64,000 nucleotides of DNA from Superficieibacter electus (GTDB lineage Bacteria > Pseudomonadota > Gammaproteobacteria > Enterobacterales > Enterobacteriaceae): the NCBI RefSeq assembly GCF_002915575.1, contig NZ_PQGD01000007.1, positions 156,776-220,775 on the forward strand. Reading direction: 5' to 3'. The notes under the pieces are model-generated. The model saw nothing but the letters and a program-made list of their open reading frames with translations, did not search any database and was not told where the DNA came from. This document shows positions 10,129 through 22,189 of this stretch, in pieces. The translations under genes were made by a program, and so were the position numbers. The stretch's first letter is position 1. The number at the start of each line of letters is the position of its first letter.

Positions 10129-11274
10129 TTAATTCGCGCCAGCGATAAACGACTGAAGCTGTGCTTCATTCTGCAAACGCTGCTGTAGGGCGCTGGCCTC
10201 GGCCTTACTACTAAAGGGGCCAAGTTGAATACGCCATACGGCACCGTTTTGCACCACCCGACCCGGCACGGAAAACTGCTGGCCCAGACGCTGCTGATAC
10301 TGCTGTGCACGGCCCTGATCGCTGACTGCGCCTACCTGCACGACATAATTGCCGTTGGCAGCAGCGGATGGCGCAGCGGCCGCTGGAGCCGGTGTGGCTG
10401 GTGTTGCGACATTACCAGGCGCGCTAACCGGTGCCGTCTGCGTGGCAGGGGCGGCGGCTGGCGGGGCGCTGACCGGCTGAGCCGCCGGTTCGCTGCTCTC
10501 CAGCACGCCGGAACTTAGAGTGGTTGGCGCGCCGATGAAGCCGCTACTTTTTACCGGCGCACCGGCAGCACCGTCTTCCGGCTGCAAGGTATCGTTACTG
10601 ATAGCGCGCACATCGCCGTCTGACGGCTGCATAGCCTGCGGCGCACCAGAGGCGCTGCCCATGCCACCACTAAGATCGGGGCGATCGGGAAGGGCGTAGG
10701 TTTGTTTCGCCACGGTAGTACAGGCCATGCCTGGACCCGAAAGCGAACCATCCTGGGCGACGATGATCGGATCGATGCGCACTTTGGTATTATTTGAGGT
10801 ATTCAGGCGGTCGGCCGCTGCGCGAGAAAGCGAAATGACCCGATCGTTACCATAGGGGCCACGATCGTTAATACGCACTACGATCATCCGGCCATTGGCC
10901 ATATTAGTAATGCGCGCATAGCTGGGCACAGGAAGCGTCGGGTGCGCCGCCGTGAGCTGCATGGGGTCAAATTCTTCCCCCGAGGCGGTCAGATTACTGC
11001 CCGGTTCGGCGTCATAAATGGCGGCCAGACCCACCTGGCTAAAGCGTGAGGGATCCTGAACGATTTGGTATTTTTTGCCGTCGCGTTCATAGTCCTGATT
11101 GACCGTGGCGTTCAGCGGTTCATAGCGCGGATCGGCCCCGCTAATCTCTGTTGTCGGCCCATTACAGACCGCTGGCTGCGGCGCAGCGACATTTTGCTGC
11201 TGCTGATTACTTGTATCCGTACAGGCCGCCAGTAGTCCTGCTGCTATGCAGATCCCAAGCCATTGCTTACGCAT
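10129..11274 (-). CDS. rlpA: septal-ring lytic transglycosylase / lipoprotein RlpA
   Basis: Outer-membrane lipoprotein of 381 residues. The lipobox LLAAC gives an N-terminal Cys at residue 17. A double-psi beta-barrel domain follows (GLAAIYDAEPGSNLTASGEEFD, then VRINDRGPYGNDRVISLS), then a long Ala/Pro-rich linker (about residues 200-300), and a C-terminal SPOR domain (YVVQVGAVSDQGRAQQYQ...) that binds denuded septal glycan. The linker is longer than in E. coli (362 residues in total). It lies in the mrdAB-rlpA-dacA cell-wall block. Glycan-cleaving activity is shown for the Pseudomonas protein and is not proven for enterobacteria. Confidence 0.96.
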   Translation of the reverse strand: MRKQWLGICIAAGLLAACTDTSNQQQQNVAAPQPAVCNGPTTEISGADPRYEPLNATVNQDYERDGKKYQIVQDPSRFSQVGLAAIYDAEPGSNLTASGEEFDPMQLTAAHPTLPVPSYARITNMANGRMIVVRINDRGPYGNDRVISLSRAAADRLNTSNNTKVRIDPIIVAQDGSLSGPGMACTTVAKQTYALPDRPDLSGGMGSASGAPQAMQPSDGDVRAISNDTLQPEDGAAGAPVKSSGFIGAPTTLSSGVLESSEPAAQPVSAPPAAAPATQTAPVSAPGNVATPATPAPAAAAPSAAANGNYVVQVGAVSDQGRAQQYQQRLGQQFSVPGRVVQNGAVWRIQLGPFSSKAEASALQQRLQNEAQLQSFIAGAN

Positions 11275-11284
11275 TGCGCACCCC

Positions 11285-12397
11285 TTAAACGCTTTTTGAC
11301 AACATTTTTCTGTGAGTATGGATCGACATAACGATACCAAACCCGGCCATGAGTACAATCAGGGCAGACCCCCCATAGCTCACCAGCGGCAGCGGAACGC
11401 CTACTACCGGTAAGATACCACTCACCATACCAATATTTACAAACACATATACGAATAAAATCAGCATCAGCCCACCGGCCATAACCCGGCCAAAAGTGGT
11501 TTGCGCCCGTGCGGCAATCCACAGCCCACGCATGATCAGCAGGACATAGAGCGCCAGCAGGACCAGGAAACCCACCAGGCCCAGCTCTTCGGCCAGCACC
11601 GCAAAGATAAAGTCGGTGTGACGCTCGGGCAGAAACTCAAGCTGGGACTGAGTACCGTGCAGCCAGCCTTTCCCGCGCAGCCCGCCGGAGCCGATAGCAA
11701 TTTTCGACTGTATAATATGATAGCCTGCGCCGAGTGGATCGGTTTCCGGATCGAGCAGCATCATTACGCGCTGGCGCTGATAATCATGCATCAGGAAGAA
11801 CCACAGGATCGGGATAAATGCCGCAATCAGCAGCACGGCAATGCCAATCAGCCGCCAGCTTAAACCGGACAGGAACAACACAAACAGGCCGGAGAGGGCA
11901 ATAAGAATGGAGGTTCCGAGATCGGGCTGCGCCGCCACCAGTAAGGTGGGCATAAAAATAAGCACCAGCGCGATAGCGGTGTTCTTCAGCGACGGCGGAC
12001 ACACATCGCGGTTGATAAAGCGGGCTACCATCAGCGGTACGGCGATTTTGGCGATTTCCGACGGCTGAAAACGCACTACGCCTAAATCCAGCCAGCGCTG
12101 TGCCCCTTTAGAAATCGCGCCGAAAGCATCGACCGCGACCAGTAAAATAACGCAAAAGATATAGAGATAAGGTGCCCAGCCTTCGTAAACGCGGGGCGGG
12201 ATCTGCGCCATCACCACCATCATTACCAGACCCATGGCGATCTGGCCGATTTTTCGCTCCATCATGCCGATGTCCTGACCGCTGGCGCTCCAGATAACGA
12301 GTGAGCTGTAAACCAGTAGGGCCAGGATGATTAGCATCATTGCCGGATCGATATGGATTTTATCCCAGAAGGACTTTTTATTTGGATTGTCGGTCAT
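11285..12397 (-). CDS. mrdB: SEDS peptidoglycan glycosyltransferase RodA
   Basis: 370-residue polytopic inner-membrane glycan polymerase of the elongasome that works as a pair with PBP2. Ten hydrophobic segments are visible, with the SEDS signatures [20 protein letters not shown], the extracellular loop [20 protein letters not shown] holding the catalytic Asp, and the C-terminal [12 protein letters not shown]. It starts two bases after the mrdA stop on the minus strand, so the two are translated together. Confidence 0.99.
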   Translation of the reverse strand: MTDNPNKKSFWDKIHIDPAMMLIILALLVYSSLVIWSASGQDIGMMERKIGQIAMGLVMMVVMAQIPPRVYEGWAPYLYIFCVILLVAVDAFGAISKGAQRWLDLGVVRFQPSEIAKIAVPLMVARFINRDVCPPSLKNTAIALVLIFMPTLLVAAQPDLGTSILIALSGLFVLFLSGLSWRLIGIAVLLIAAFIPILWFFLMHDYQRQRVMMLLDPETDPLGAGYHIIQSKIAIGSGGLRGKGWLHGTQSQLEFLPERHTDFIFAVLAEELGLVGFLVLLALYVLLIMRGLWIAARAQTTFGRVMAGGLMLILFVYVFVNIGMVSGILPVVGVPLPLVSYGGSALIVLMAGFGIVMSIHTHRKMLSKSV

Positions 12398-12399
12398 GA

Positions 12400-14301
12400 T
12401 TACTGGTCCTCCGCCGCCGCTGACGCCGGGTTTTCTGCTGGCAGATCGGTGTTATTATCACCAAGCATAATATGGTCGAGGATCTGGCGCATAATCGTCC
12501 CGACAGCCGGGCCTGCGCCACCGTTTTCAAGGATCATCGCCACCGCCACACGGGGATTATCATACGGTGCGAAGGCTGTCATGAGCTTGTGGTCACGCAG
12601 GCGCTCCGCAATTTTGTGCGCGTTATAGGTTTCATTTGCCTTCAGGCCGAAGACCTGTGCAGTCCCGGATTTTGCTGCCACCTTATAAGGCGCGCCCATA
12701 AAGTATTTGTGGCCGGTGCCGTTAGGCCGGTTGGCAACACCGTACATGCCGTCTTTAGCAATTTCCCAATAGCCGGAATGAATATCGCCTACCGGCGGTT
12801 GTTGTGGCTGGACCCACGGAACCTGCTTACCGTTCTCCATCGTGCTCATCAGAAAGTGGGGCACTTTCACTACGCCGTCATTAATCAGGATCATCATGGC
12901 TTTGTTCATCTGGATTGGTGTCGCCGTCCAGTAACCCTGACCGATACCGACCGGAATGGTGTCACCCTGATACCACGGTTTTTTGAAACGCTTCATTTTC
13001 CATTCGCGGGTGGGCATATTCCCCGAGCGTTCTTCCGCGAGATCGATACCGGTGTAATGGCCATAACCAAATTTGCCCATCCATTCTGACAGACGATCGA
13101 TGCCCATGTCATAGGCCACCTGATAGAAGAAGGTATCCGCCGATTCTTCCAGCGATTTAGTGACGTTCAGGCGGCCGTGGCCCCATTTTTTCCAGTCACG
13201 ATAGCGTTTCTCCGAGCCGGGTAACTGCCACCAGCCGGGGTCGAAAAGCGAGGTATTACGCGTAATGACGCCCGCGCTTAGCGCTGATACCGCCACATAC
13301 GGTTTTACCGTTGAGGCTGGAGGGTAAACCCCTTGCGTGGCGCGGTTCACCAGCGGCGTATTAGGATCGTTGAGCAGCGAGGTGTAGTCTTTGCTGGAAA
13401 TGCCGTCAACAAACAGGTTCGGGTTGTAGCTTGGCGTGGAAACCAGCGCCAGAATATCGCCGTTGCGTGGATCGGTCACCACCACCGCTGCGCGGCTGCC
13501 CGCCAGCAGGGTTTCGATGTAGCTTTGTAGTTTAAGGTCAATGGTCAGATAGATATCATGCCCGGCCTGCGGCGACACTTCTTTAAGCTGGCGGATCACA
13601 CGGCCACGGTTGTTAACCTCAACCTCTTCATAGCCGGTCTGGCCGTGCAGCACGTCTTCATAGTAACGCTCAATGCCGAGCTTGCCGATATCGTGCGTGG
13701 CGGCGTAGTTCGCCAGTTTGTCTTCTTTATCCAGCCGTTCAACGTCTTTATCGTTAATTTTCGACACGTAGCCAATAACATGCGTCAGCGCGGAGCCGTA
13801 GGGATAGTAGCGACGTTTATAGCCTTTTACCTCTACACCCGGGAAGCGATACTGATTGACCGCGAAACGCGCAACCTGAACTTCCGTCAGGTTAGTTTTC
13901 ACCGGAATAGAGGTAAAACGATGCGAGCGGCTGCGCTCTTTTTTAAAGTTAGCGATATCTTCATCGTTCAGATCGACCACCTCGCGCAACGCATCCAGCG
14001 TCTGCTGCACGTTGTCGACTTTTTCCGGCATCATCTCAATCTGATAAATGGTGCGGTTCAGCGCCAGCGGGGTGCCGTTGCGATCGTAAATAATGCCGCG
14101 GCTGGGCGCGATAGGCACCAGCTTAATGCGGTTTTCGTTGGAACGAGTCTGATAATCGGTAAACCGATTAATTTGTAGATTATAGAGATTGGCAACCAGC
14201 ACGCCGGAAAGCAGCAAAATCCCCGTAAAGGCGACCAGCGCCCGGCGCACAAACAGCGCGGACTCAGCCGAATAGTCGCGAAAAGAATTCTGTAATTTCA
14301 T
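12400..14301 (-). CDS. mrdA: penicillin-binding protein 2 (elongasome transpeptidase)
   Basis: 633-residue class B PBP that cross-links side-wall peptidoglycan with RodA. It has one N-terminal membrane helix ([20 protein letters not shown]), the PBP dimerisation domain, and the transpeptidase domain with STVK (PPASTVKPY), SAD (EESADTFF) and KSGTAQ. First gene of the mrdAB pair. Length is the same as E. coli PBP2. Confidence 0.99.
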   Translation of the reverse strand: MKLQNSFRDYSAESALFVRRALVAFTGILLLSGVLVANLYNLQINRFTDYQTRSNENRIKLVPIAPSRGIIYDRNGTPLALNRTIYQIEMMPEKVDNVQQTLDALREVVDLNDEDIANFKKERSRSHRFTSIPVKTNLTEVQVARFAVNQYRFPGVEVKGYKRRYYPYGSALTHVIGYVSKINDKDVERLDKEDKLANYAATHDIGKLGIERYYEDVLHGQTGYEEVEVNNRGRVIRQLKEVSPQAGHDIYLTIDLKLQSYIETLLAGSRAAVVVTDPRNGDILALVSTPSYNPNLFVDGISSKDYTSLLNDPNTPLVNRATQGVYPPASTVKPYVAVSALSAGVITRNTSLFDPGWWQLPGSEKRYRDWKKWGHGRLNVTKSLEESADTFFYQVAYDMGIDRLSEWMGKFGYGHYTGIDLAEERSGNMPTREWKMKRFKKPWYQGDTIPVGIGQGYWTATPIQMNKAMMILINDGVVKVPHFLMSTMENGKQVPWVQPQQPPVGDIHSGYWEIAKDGMYGVANRPNGTGHKYFMGAPYKVAAKSGTAQVFGLKANETYNAHKIAERLRDHKLMTAFAPYDNPRVAVAMILENGGAGPAVGTIMRQILDHIMLGDNNTDLPAENPASAAAEDQ

Positions 14302-14328
14302 TCGCTGCTTAGTCTACCCTTATCATCA

Positions 14329-14796
14329 TTACTCGCGGTGGTAGGGGTGGTTGGTGGTAATGCTCCACGCCCGATAAAGGCTCTCAGCGACCAGTACCCG
14401 AACCAGGGGATGGGGCAGGGTCAGTGCAGAGAGGGACCAGCTCTGTTCCGCCGCCGCTTTACAGGCGGGAGACAGACCTTCCGGCCCGCCGATCAACAGG
14501 CTGACGTCGCGACCATCCTGCTTCCAGCGTTCAAGCTCCACGGCTAACTGTGGCGTATCCCAGGGCTTGCCGGGAATATCAAGCGTCACGATGCGATTTT
14601 TGCCCGCCGCCGCCAGCATCAGCTCGCCCTCTTTATCGAGGATACGCTTGATATCAGCATTTTTGCCGCGTTTACCGGCGGGGATCTCCACCAGTTCAAA
14701 CGGCATATCTTTCGGGAAGCGGCGAAGATATTCTGTAAATCCGGCCTGCACCCAGTCCGGCATTTTGGTGCCGACGGCTACCAGTTGCAGCTTCAC
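14329..14796 (-). CDS. rlmH: 23S rRNA pseudouridine-1915 N3-methyltransferase RlmH
   Basis: 155-residue SPOUT methyltransferase that modifies helix 69 of assembled 70S ribosomes. Its knotted C-terminal half shows [11 protein letters not shown] and the final [23 protein letters not shown]...NHPYHR. It lies three bases downstream of rsfS and 27 bp before mrdA, consistent with one transcription unit. Confidence 0.98.
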   Translation of the reverse strand: MKLQLVAVGTKMPDWVQAGFTEYLRRFPKDMPFELVEIPAGKRGKNADIKRILDKEGELMLAAAGKNRIVTLDIPGKPWDTPQLAVELERWKQDGRDVSLLIGGPEGLSPACKAAAEQSWSLSALTLPHPLVRVLVAESLYRAWSITTNHPYHRE

Positions 14797-14799
14797 CCA

Positions 14800-15371
<572 letters not shown>

Positions 15372-16013
15372 TTACTGGTACAGGCCCTGCTGCTGGATAT
15401 ACTCCTCCACCGCAAACGGCAGGAGATCGTGGCAGGATTGCTGACGCGCCAGCCGTTCACGGATCTGGGTGGAAGAAATGTCATACCACGGCGTTTCTGC
15501 CAGATAGATTTTTCCGCCAGGGAGACTATGCAGCGCTTCAGGATCGTGGGTCAGGTGGCGCTCAAGCCATGCCTGACGATCGGGGTCAGGCAGGGTGGAG
15601 GGATAGCCAGGACGTCGGCAGACCAGCACATGGGCGTAGTCGAGGATGGTTTCGTAGCGATGCCAGGTATGAAAGGTCAACAAAGAATCCTGACCAATAA
15701 TAAATGCCAGCGGTTTATCTGCGCCTTGCTCCTCGCGCCATTCCTGCAAGGTTTGCGACGTCCATGAGGGCGTATCACGGCGCAGTTCCCGCTCATCAAG
15801 GCCAAACAGCGGTTTATCGGCAATCGCCAGTTCGAGCATTTTTTTGCGTTGCGCGCTGCTGGCAACAGGCTGCGGGCGATGCGGCGGAACATTATTAGGC
15901 ATCAAAATGGTACGATCCAGCCCCACCAGATTAGCCAGCGTTTCCACCGGTTTTAGATGCCCGTAATGGACAGGATCGAACGTGCCGCCAAATAAGGCCT
16001 GTAATCGGGTCAT
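15372..16013 (-). CDS. nadD: nicotinate-mononucleotide adenylyltransferase
   Basis: Makes deamido-NAD from NaMN and ATP, the step before NadE. 213 residues from ATG 16013, as in E. coli; a TTG at 16025 is also in frame. Nucleotidyltransferase motifs [12 protein letters not shown] (HxGH type) and the C-terminal ISSTQIRER are present. It starts one base after the holA stop, so the two genes are coupled. Confidence 0.97.
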   Translation of the reverse strand: MTRLQALFGGTFDPVHYGHLKPVETLANLVGLDRTILMPNNVPPHRPQPVASSAQRKKMLELAIADKPLFGLDERELRRDTPSWTSQTLQEWREEQGADKPLAFIIGQDSLLTFHTWHRYETILDYAHVLVCRRPGYPSTLPDPDRQAWLERHLTHDPEALHSLPGGKIYLAETPWYDISSTQIRERLARQQSCHDLLPFAVEEYIQQQGLYQ

Positions 16014-16014
16014 A

Positions 16015-17046
16015 TCACTCGTCAATGAAAACGTCTGCCAGGGCTTTATGACAGAGTAGCAGAGAAAGGCTTTCCAGGTGGGTCCACACCGACTGGTTAT
16101 AGTCTTGCTTAAGCGTTAACTCGGCACGGCTTAACAAAGTAACGGCCTGGCGCAGTTGGCTCTCGCTAAGGCGGTTAAGCGCCTCGCCGACCATCGCGCG
16201 GCGGTTTTGCCAGACGCGATACTTATCAAACAGTGAACGCAGCGGCGTATGCGCCATCTGCCGTTTGAGGTTGACCAGCATCAGCAGTTCCCGTTGCAGC
16301 GTTCGCAAAAGGATCGCCGGTTCGCTGCCTTCAAGCTGAAGCTGATGCAAAATATGCAGCGCGCGTTTACTTTTGCCCGCCAGTAGCGCATCAACCCAGT
16401 GAAAAGGGGTAAAATGTGCGGCATCATTCACCGCCTGCTCAACCCGGGGCAGGGTGAGTTTTCCGTCCGGCCACAGCAATGCAAGCCGCTCCAGCGCCTG
16501 CGCCAGCGCCAGTAAATTGCCTTCATAGCAGTAACACAGTAGCTGGCTGGCCGCATCGTCTATCTGCACATTATTCTGTTTAGCGCGCGCAGCAAGCCAG
16601 CGCGGTAGCTGGGCCTGCTCCGGCGTCTGACAGGTTACCATGACCGAACGGTTTGCCAGCGCCGCAATCCACGGGGCATTCTCCTGAGCTTTGGTGAGTT
16701 TGTTCCCGCGTACAACCAGCAGCAGATCGTCGTGTAACAGGCTGATCAGGGTAGATAACGGCTCATTAAACGGTGCACCAGGACCATTTTCCGGCAGCAG
16801 CAGCGTCAGAGTCTGACGGCTGGCAAACAGGCTCATGGCCTGGCAGAGTGAATAAAGGGCGTTCCAGTCAGTGCTGGCGTCCAGGGTGAAGGTATGATGT
16901 TCTTCAAATCCTTGCGCCACAGCGGCCTGGCGCACGGCGTCCTGGCTTTCCTGCAGCAGCAGCGGATCGTTTCCAAGCAGCAGATACGCCGCGCGCAGCC
17001 CTTCAGAGAGCTGCGCGCGGAGTTGTTCAGGGTACAACCGAATCAT
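16015..17046 (-). CDS. holA: DNA polymerase III delta subunit HolA
   Basis: 343-residue clamp-loader subunit that opens the beta sliding clamp. The N-terminal beta-interacting region ([14 protein letters not shown], about residues 20-35) and the AAA+-like fold without a functional ATP site fit the family. It belongs to the leuS-lptE-holA-nadD unit; its ATG overlaps the last base of lptE. Confidence 0.97.
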   Translation of the reverse strand: MIRLYPEQLRAQLSEGLRAAYLLLGNDPLLLQESQDAVRQAAVAQGFEEHHTFTLDASTDWNALYSLCQAMSLFASRQTLTLLLPENGPGAPFNEPLSTLISLLHDDLLLVVRGNKLTKAQENAPWIAALANRSVMVTCQTPEQAQLPRWLAARAKQNNVQIDDAASQLLCYCYEGNLLALAQALERLALLWPDGKLTLPRVEQAVNDAAHFTPFHWVDALLAGKSKRALHILHQLQLEGSEPAILLRTLQRELLMLVNLKRQMAHTPLRSLFDKYRVWQNRRAMVGEALNRLSESQLRQAVTLLSRAELTLKQDYNQSVWTHLESLSLLLCHKALADVFIDE

Positions 17047-17621
17047 CAGTTGCTCAGCGTGGTGCTGACGCGGCCTGACGCCGGGGCGGCAGACGTAGCA
17101 GAAGCCTCATTCTCCTGCTCATCGGCCGCCTTGACGCTTGGCAGCTTACGAATCAGCTGTTCAGCGGCTTTATCGTACATTTCATTGATAATCATGCTCT
17201 GCTCGGCATCTTTCGCCAGCGCGCGCTGTGGGTTGTCAAAGAATGAACGATAAACCCGGGTGTTGATAGGATAAATATCATGGCCCGGGATCAGCACCGA
17301 AGCACTAACCTCCATTACCATCTGATACTCTGCCGTTTGACCGTTCTGGAATACCGACGCGGTATCCTGTGAAACAGACGCCGCTCCCAGACGCAGAGAC
17401 GGTATATCTTTCCGCGTTGTTTCTTTTTGCTCCACAACTTCAATACCGTTCAGGCGTAATTGATTACGTACCGCACGGCTTAGCGGACCGTTCGGATCGC
17501 CTGAGTCCAGGATCATCGTTTTCATCGTGGTGGGGACCTGCGTCGTACTACGCAGGTGCCAGCCACAACCGGCGGTAACAAGTACCGCCAAAGATAACAA
17601 CAGAGTAACCAGATGTCGCAC
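17046..17621 (-). CDS. lptE: LPS-assembly lipoprotein LptE
   Basis: Outer-membrane lipoprotein that plugs the LptD barrel and is essential for LPS delivery to the cell surface. 191 residues with lipobox VTAGC (Cys at 19) followed by [11 protein letters not shown]. The C-terminal tail after about residue 165 is low-complexity and variable, as in other enterics. It starts 14 bp after leuS, in the same operon. Confidence 0.97.
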   Translation of the reverse strand: MRHLVTLLLSLAVLVTAGCGWHLRSTTQVPTTMKTMILDSGDPNGPLSRAVRNQLRLNGIEVVEQKETTRKDIPSLRLGAASVSQDTASVFQNGQTAEYQMVMEVSASVLIPGHDIYPINTRVYRSFFDNPQRALAKDAEQSMIINEMYDKAAEQLIRKLPSVKAADEQENEASATSAAPASGRVSTTLSN

Positions 17622-17635
17622 GCTTCCTCCCGCGT

Positions 17636-20218
17636 TTAACCCACAACCAAATTGAGCAGTTTACCCGGCACGTAAATCACTTTACGCACGGTGACGCCGT
17701 CAAGGTATTTTGCGACCAGATGTTCCTGACCCGCACGTTCACGAACCTGTTCTTCGGTAGCATCTACCGCAACAGTAATTTTACCGCGGACTTTGCCGTT
17801 CACCTGCACGACAACCAGGGTGCTGTTTTCAACCATGGCTTTTTCATCAGCCACCGGCCACGGCGCGTTATCAATGTCGCCTTCGCCTTTCAGCTCCTGC
17901 CACAGGGTAAAGCACATATGCGGGGTGAATGGGTTAAGCATACGCACCACCGCCAGCAGCGCTTCCTGCATCAGGGCGCGATCCTGGTCATCTTCCAGCG
18001 GGGCTTTCGCCAGCTTGTTCATCAGCTCCATAATTGCCGCAATGGCGGTATTGAAGGTCTGACGACGGCCGATATCATCCGTCACTTTGGCGATAGTTTT
18101 ATGTACGTCACGGCGCAGCGTCTGTTGATCGTCGCTCAGTGCATCAACGTTCAACGCGGCAGCCTCACCTTTTGCAGTGTGTTCGTACACCAGACGCCAG
18201 ACGCGTTTCAGGAAGCGGTTCGCGCCTTCTACGCCGGATTCTTGCCATTCCAGGGTCATATCTGCCGGTGAGGCAAACATCATAAACAGGCGCACGGTAT
18301 CTGCGCCGTAGCGCTCAACCATTTCCTGTGGGTCAATGCCGTTGTTTTTCGACTTCGACATTTTGCTCATGCCGGTATACACCAGCTCATGACCCGCCGC
18401 ATCTTTGGCTTTCACAATGCGGCCTTTCTCGTCACGCTCAACAATGGCGTCTTTCGGCGATACCCAGTTGCGCTCGCCGTTTTCGCCGGTGTAGTAGAAC
18501 GCATCAGCCAGCACCATGCCCTGACACAGCAGCTGCTTCGCGGGCTCGTCAGAGTTGACCATACCCGCGTCGCGCATCAGCTTGTGGAAGAAGCGGAAGT
18601 AAAGCAGGTGCATAATGGCGTGTTCAATACCGCCGATGTAAATGTCTACTGGCAGCCAGTAGTTGGCGGCTTCCGGGTCCAGCATGCCGTCGTTGTACTG
18701 CGGGCAGGTATAACGCGCGTAATACCAGGAAGACTCCATAAAGGTGTCGAAGGTGTCGGTTTCACGCAGCGCGGGCTGGCCGTTGATGGTGGTCTTCGCC
18801 CACTCAGGGTCGGCTTTGATTGGGCTGGTGATACCGTCCATGACGACGTCTTCCGGCAGGATCACCGGCAGTTGATCTTCCGGCGTCGGCAGTACGGTGC
18901 CGTCTTCCAGCGTGACCATCGGGATCGGCGCGCCCCAGTAGCGCTGACGCGATACACCCCAGTCGCGCAGGCGATAGTTGATTTTACGCACGCCAACGCC
19001 TTTAGCGGCCAGCTTGTCAGCAATCGCGTTAAACGCATCTTCAAACGGCAGGCCGTCAAATTCACCGGAGTTAAACAACACGCCTTTATCGGTCAGCGCC
19101 TGCTCAGACAGATCTGGCTCAGTTCCGTCAGCGGCCAGGATCACCGGTTTGATGGTCAAACCGTATTTAGTGGCAAATTCGTAGTCACGCTGATCGTGGC
19201 CCGGCACGGCCATCACGGCACCGGTACCGTATTCCATCAGCACGAAGTTTGCTGCCCAGACCGGGATTTCCTCGCCGGTTAACGGGTGAACGGCTTTATA
19301 ACCGGTATCGACGCCTTTTTTCTCCATCGTCGCCATATCGGCTTCGGCAACTTTAGTGTTGCGGCATTCGTCGATAAACGCAGCCAGTTGCGGGTTGTTC
19401 GCCGCCGCTTTTTGCGCCAGCGGATGACCTGCTGCCACGGCAAGGTAGGTAGCCCCCATAAAGGTGTCCGGGCGAGTAGTGTAAACGGTCAGCGTGTTGT
19501 CATCGCCAGTCACGTCGAAGGTGATTTCTACACCTTCAGAACGACCGATCCAGTTACGCTGCATGGTTTTCACGGTATCCGGCCACTGATCCATATGATC
19601 CAGATCGTTAAGCAGCTCGTCAGCGTAGGCGGTGATTTTAATAAACCACTGCGGGATCTCTTTACGCTCGACTTTGGTGTCACAGCGCCAGCAGCAGCCG
19701 TCAATCACCTGTTCGTTTGCCAGCACCGTCTGGTCGTTCGGGCACCAGTTCACCGCTGAGGTTTTTTTGTATACCAGGCCTTTTTTATACAGCTCGGTAA
19801 AGAATTTCTGCTCCCAGCGGTAATATTCCGGGGTGCAAGTCGCAATTTCACGACTCCAGTCATAGCCAAAACCCAGCGTTTTCAACTGGTTTTTCATGTA
19901 CGCGATATTTTCGTAGGTCCACGGTGCAGGCGCAGTATTGTTTTTCACCGCCGCGCCTTCGGCTGGCAGACCGAAGGCGTCCCAGCCAATCGGCTGAAGC
20001 ACATTTTTACCCAGCATGCGCTGGTAACGGGAGATCACATCACCAATGGTGTAGTTACGCACGTGGCCCATATGTAGTCGGCCAGAAGGATAGGGAAGCA
20101 TCGACAGGCAGTAATACTTCTCTTTACTTGCGTCTTCGGTCACTTCAAATGTGCGCTTCTCTTCCCAGTGAAGCTGTACGTTGGATTCTATCTCTTCCGG
20201 GCGATATTGCTCTTGCAT
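17636..20218 (-). CDS. leuS: leucyl-tRNA synthetase
   Basis: 860-residue class I synthetase that charges tRNA-Leu; one tRNA-Leu (leuW) is encoded at 36789-36873. It has the HIGH-type motif HMGH ([15 protein letters not shown]), the large CP1 editing domain ([12 protein letters not shown], then [19 protein letters not shown]) and KMSKSKNNG. The start at ATG 20218 gives the E. coli length; the frame beyond it to 20326 is promoter region. Confidence 0.99.
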   Translation of the reverse strand: MQEQYRPEEIESNVQLHWEEKRTFEVTEDASKEKYYCLSMLPYPSGRLHMGHVRNYTIGDVISRYQRMLGKNVLQPIGWDAFGLPAEGAAVKNNTAPAPWTYENIAYMKNQLKTLGFGYDWSREIATCTPEYYRWEQKFFTELYKKGLVYKKTSAVNWCPNDQTVLANEQVIDGCCWRCDTKVERKEIPQWFIKITAYADELLNDLDHMDQWPDTVKTMQRNWIGRSEGVEITFDVTGDDNTLTVYTTRPDTFMGATYLAVAAGHPLAQKAAANNPQLAAFIDECRNTKVAEADMATMEKKGVDTGYKAVHPLTGEEIPVWAANFVLMEYGTGAVMAVPGHDQRDYEFATKYGLTIKPVILAADGTEPDLSEQALTDKGVLFNSGEFDGLPFEDAFNAIADKLAAKGVGVRKINYRLRDWGVSRQRYWGAPIPMVTLEDGTVLPTPEDQLPVILPEDVVMDGITSPIKADPEWAKTTINGQPALRETDTFDTFMESSWYYARYTCPQYNDGMLDPEAANYWLPVDIYIGGIEHAIMHLLYFRFFHKLMRDAGMVNSDEPAKQLLCQGMVLADAFYYTGENGERNWVSPKDAIVERDEKGRIVKAKDAAGHELVYTGMSKMSKSKNNGIDPQEMVERYGADTVRLFMMFASPADMTLEWQESGVEGANRFLKRVWRLVYEHTAKGEAAALNVDALSDDQQTLRRDVHKTIAKVTDDIGRRQTFNTAIAAIMELMNKLAKAPLEDDQDRALMQEALLAVVRMLNPFTPHMCFTLWQELKGEGDIDNAPWPVADEKAMVENSTLVVVQVNGKVRGKITVAVDATEEQVRERAGQEHLVAKYLDGVTVRKVIYVPGKLLNLVVG

Positions 20219-20440
20219 GGCAGCCAGTGGTCCTGTTTTGCTAATAGCTACAACGGTAGCCGTTTGATGTGATAATTCAGATCCGCATAGCATAGCCCAA
20301 ACGCCCGCGCCAAAACAGCCTTTCACACATCAGCAGGGCGCAAAAAGCTTGCACGAATTTACACACTCTGTGGGAAGCGCAACAAAGCGATACGTAAATA
20401 ACGTCTATTATTATAGGTAGTTAACGGCCCAGGAGACGAA

Positions 20441-20926
20441 ATGATGAACAAGGTTGCTCAATTTTATCGCGAGCTGGTGGCGACATTAACGGAACGGCTG
20501 CGCAACGGCGACCGTGATATTGATGCGCTGGTCGAGCAGGCGCGCTTGCGGGTGACGCAAACCGGGGAGTTAACGCGAACCGAAATCGAGGAGTTGACCC
20601 GTGCGGTGCGTCGCGACCTGGAAGAGTTTGCGATGAGCTATGAGGAAAGCCAGAACGAGGTCACTGACAGCGTTTTCCTGCGCGTAATTAAGGAAAGTGT
20701 CTGGCAGCAACTGGCGGATATCACCGACAAAACGCAGCTCGAATGGCGCGAGGTTTTCCAGGATCTTAACCACCACGGGGTATATCACAGCGGTGAGGTC
20801 GTAGGGCTGGGTAATCTGGTGTGTGAGAAGTGCCATTATCATCTGGCGGTCTATACCCCGGATGTTTTGCCGCTGTGTCCGAAATGCGGACACGATCAGT
20901 TTCAGCGACGGCCGTTTGAGCCGTAA
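20441..20926 (+). CDS. ybeL: zinc-ribbon protein YbeL (DUF1451)
   Basis: 161-residue cytoplasmic protein: a charged, likely coiled-coil N-terminal two-thirds (ERLRNGDRDIDALVEQ... RRDLEEFAMSYEES) and a C-terminal zinc ribbon made of CEKC and CPKC. Highly similar to E. coli YbeL. The function is unknown. Divergent from leuS. AGGAGA lies five bases before ATG 20441; a second ATG follows at once and could be the real start. Confidence 0.95.
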   Translation: MMNKVAQFYRELVATLTERLRNGDRDIDALVEQARLRVTQTGELTRTEIEELTRAVRRDLEEFAMSYEESQNEVTDSVFLRVIKESVWQQLADITDKTQLEWREVFQDLNHHGVYHSGEVVGLGNLVCEKCHYHLAVYTPDVLPLCPKCGHDQFQRRPFEP

Positions 20927-21033
20927 AACCTGCATGACGCCGGCGCAGGATGCCCTTTATACTGTGCTGGCGCGTTAGCACCCTCAGGGATGATTGACTG
21001 CGCTGATAATCGAATTGCCAGGGACTGAACACG

Positions 21034-21990
21034 ATGAACAACGCTTTTCTACGCCTTAACCGCAGCATCGCGGCGATGCTGCTATGCCTGGGGGCATGCT
21101 CTGCTCACGCCAATCTCACGTTAACCTCCTCTGATGAGCAACAAATTAATACGCTGGTGGATAGCTGGGACCATGCACTTAACCGGGGGGATAGTGCCCG
21201 CTTACTGCCACTGTACGCTGAACAGGTTGAATGGTTTGGCCAGACGCTATCTTCGCAGCAGGTCATTGCCAACCATCAGGCCTTTTTGGCGAAAAACAAG
21301 GAATATGGTCAGCGCATTGTCAGTACGCTGAATATTCAGCCGGCAGAAGGGAGTGACGATCGCGTGATGGTGCGCTTTGTGAAATCTGCCGGGCTGGAGG
21401 CATTCAAGGAAAAAAACTATCCGGCAGAGCTACAGTTGAAAAAAGTCGCCGCAGGCTGGCGGATTGTCAGCGAAACGGATGCCATCACCCGGTCTAATCA
21501 ACATAAAGACGTTTATGCTGGGGTGATTAAAGGCAAATTTGACGGTAAACAGGTGAGTTACGCCTGGATGAGTGAGGCCGATCCGCGTACTGGCAGCGCG
21601 TGTACAGAAGAAACCGATTGTGACTGTACGTTGTGGAACAGCGATCCTGACATCCTGCCGATCAAGATCCCCCAGTGCCTGGTGGGGCGTATGGAAGTAC
21701 TCTCCGGGCTGGATGATAGCGGCCGCGATCGGGTGGTTGCCTTTCCTGAATGGTGGACCAGCGCCATGCGCGTGGTATATGTCTATGATATTCAGCAGAA
21801 GCAGTGGATTAAGGCCATGCCATCCTTTTCTATGAATATTAATTTACAGGAAACCGATACGGCGGCGGATCTGATAAAACGCGATCCGCAACAGCCGGGG
21901 ATGGTCAACGTCAAGCAGTCAACGTTTGACGAGGTGGCTGAAGAAGCGACGACAGAAGTCGTCAGTCAAACCTTATTGACGTTGAAATAA
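21034..21990 (+). CDS. secreted NTF2/SnoaL-like protein of unknown function
   Basis: 318 residues that I do not recognise as a named gene. The N-terminus is a signal sequence (IAAMLLCLGACSAHAN): it could be cut after AHA, or the LGAC could act as a lipobox. Residues 35-150 look like an NTF2/SnoaL fold (INTLVDSWDHALNRGDSARLL, then VEWFGQTLSSQQVIANH). The second half has an unusual Cys cluster (ACTEETDCDCTLW) and a Trp-rich FPEWWTSAMRVVYVYD. It lies at the ybeL-gltL locus, where E. coli has ybeQ to rihA. Base use matches the neighbours. A calcium- or ligand-binding envelope role is only a guess. Confidence 0.75.
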   Translation: MNNAFLRLNRSIAAMLLCLGACSAHANLTLTSSDEQQINTLVDSWDHALNRGDSARLLPLYAEQVEWFGQTLSSQQVIANHQAFLAKNKEYGQRIVSTLNIQPAEGSDDRVMVRFVKSAGLEAFKEKNYPAELQLKKVAAGWRIVSETDAITRSNQHKDVYAGVIKGKFDGKQVSYAWMSEADPRTGSACTEETDCDCTLWNSDPDILPIKIPQCLVGRMEVLSGLDDSGRDRVVAFPEWWTSAMRVVYVYDIQQKQWIKAMPSFSMNINLQETDTAADLIKRDPQQPGMVNVKQSTFDEVAEEATTEVVSQTLLTLK

Positions 21991-22189
21991 ATAGCCGTTC
22001 ATTTCGACCTCACAATATATCTGCGAGAGTAACGCGTGGTTACGCTGGTTTAAATGGCACCTAAGTAAAATTCACTCTGGCGTAAGCCGGAGTCTGGCCC
22101 TATATAAAGGTAGTTTTCAGAAGCTTATGTGTCGATTATAGTGAAAATGATTATGCCATTATTTTGGTTCTGAAAAATAAGGATTAATT

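Noticed and set aside
18389-19282. 297-codon plus-strand frame opposite leuS
   Set aside because: Long only because of codon bias in leuS; composition is not protein-like.
22070-22110. ACTCTGGC-GTAA-GCCGGAGT hairpin as a terminator
   Set aside because: No T-run follows it, and it lies 80 bp past the upstream gene's stop; not enough to call.
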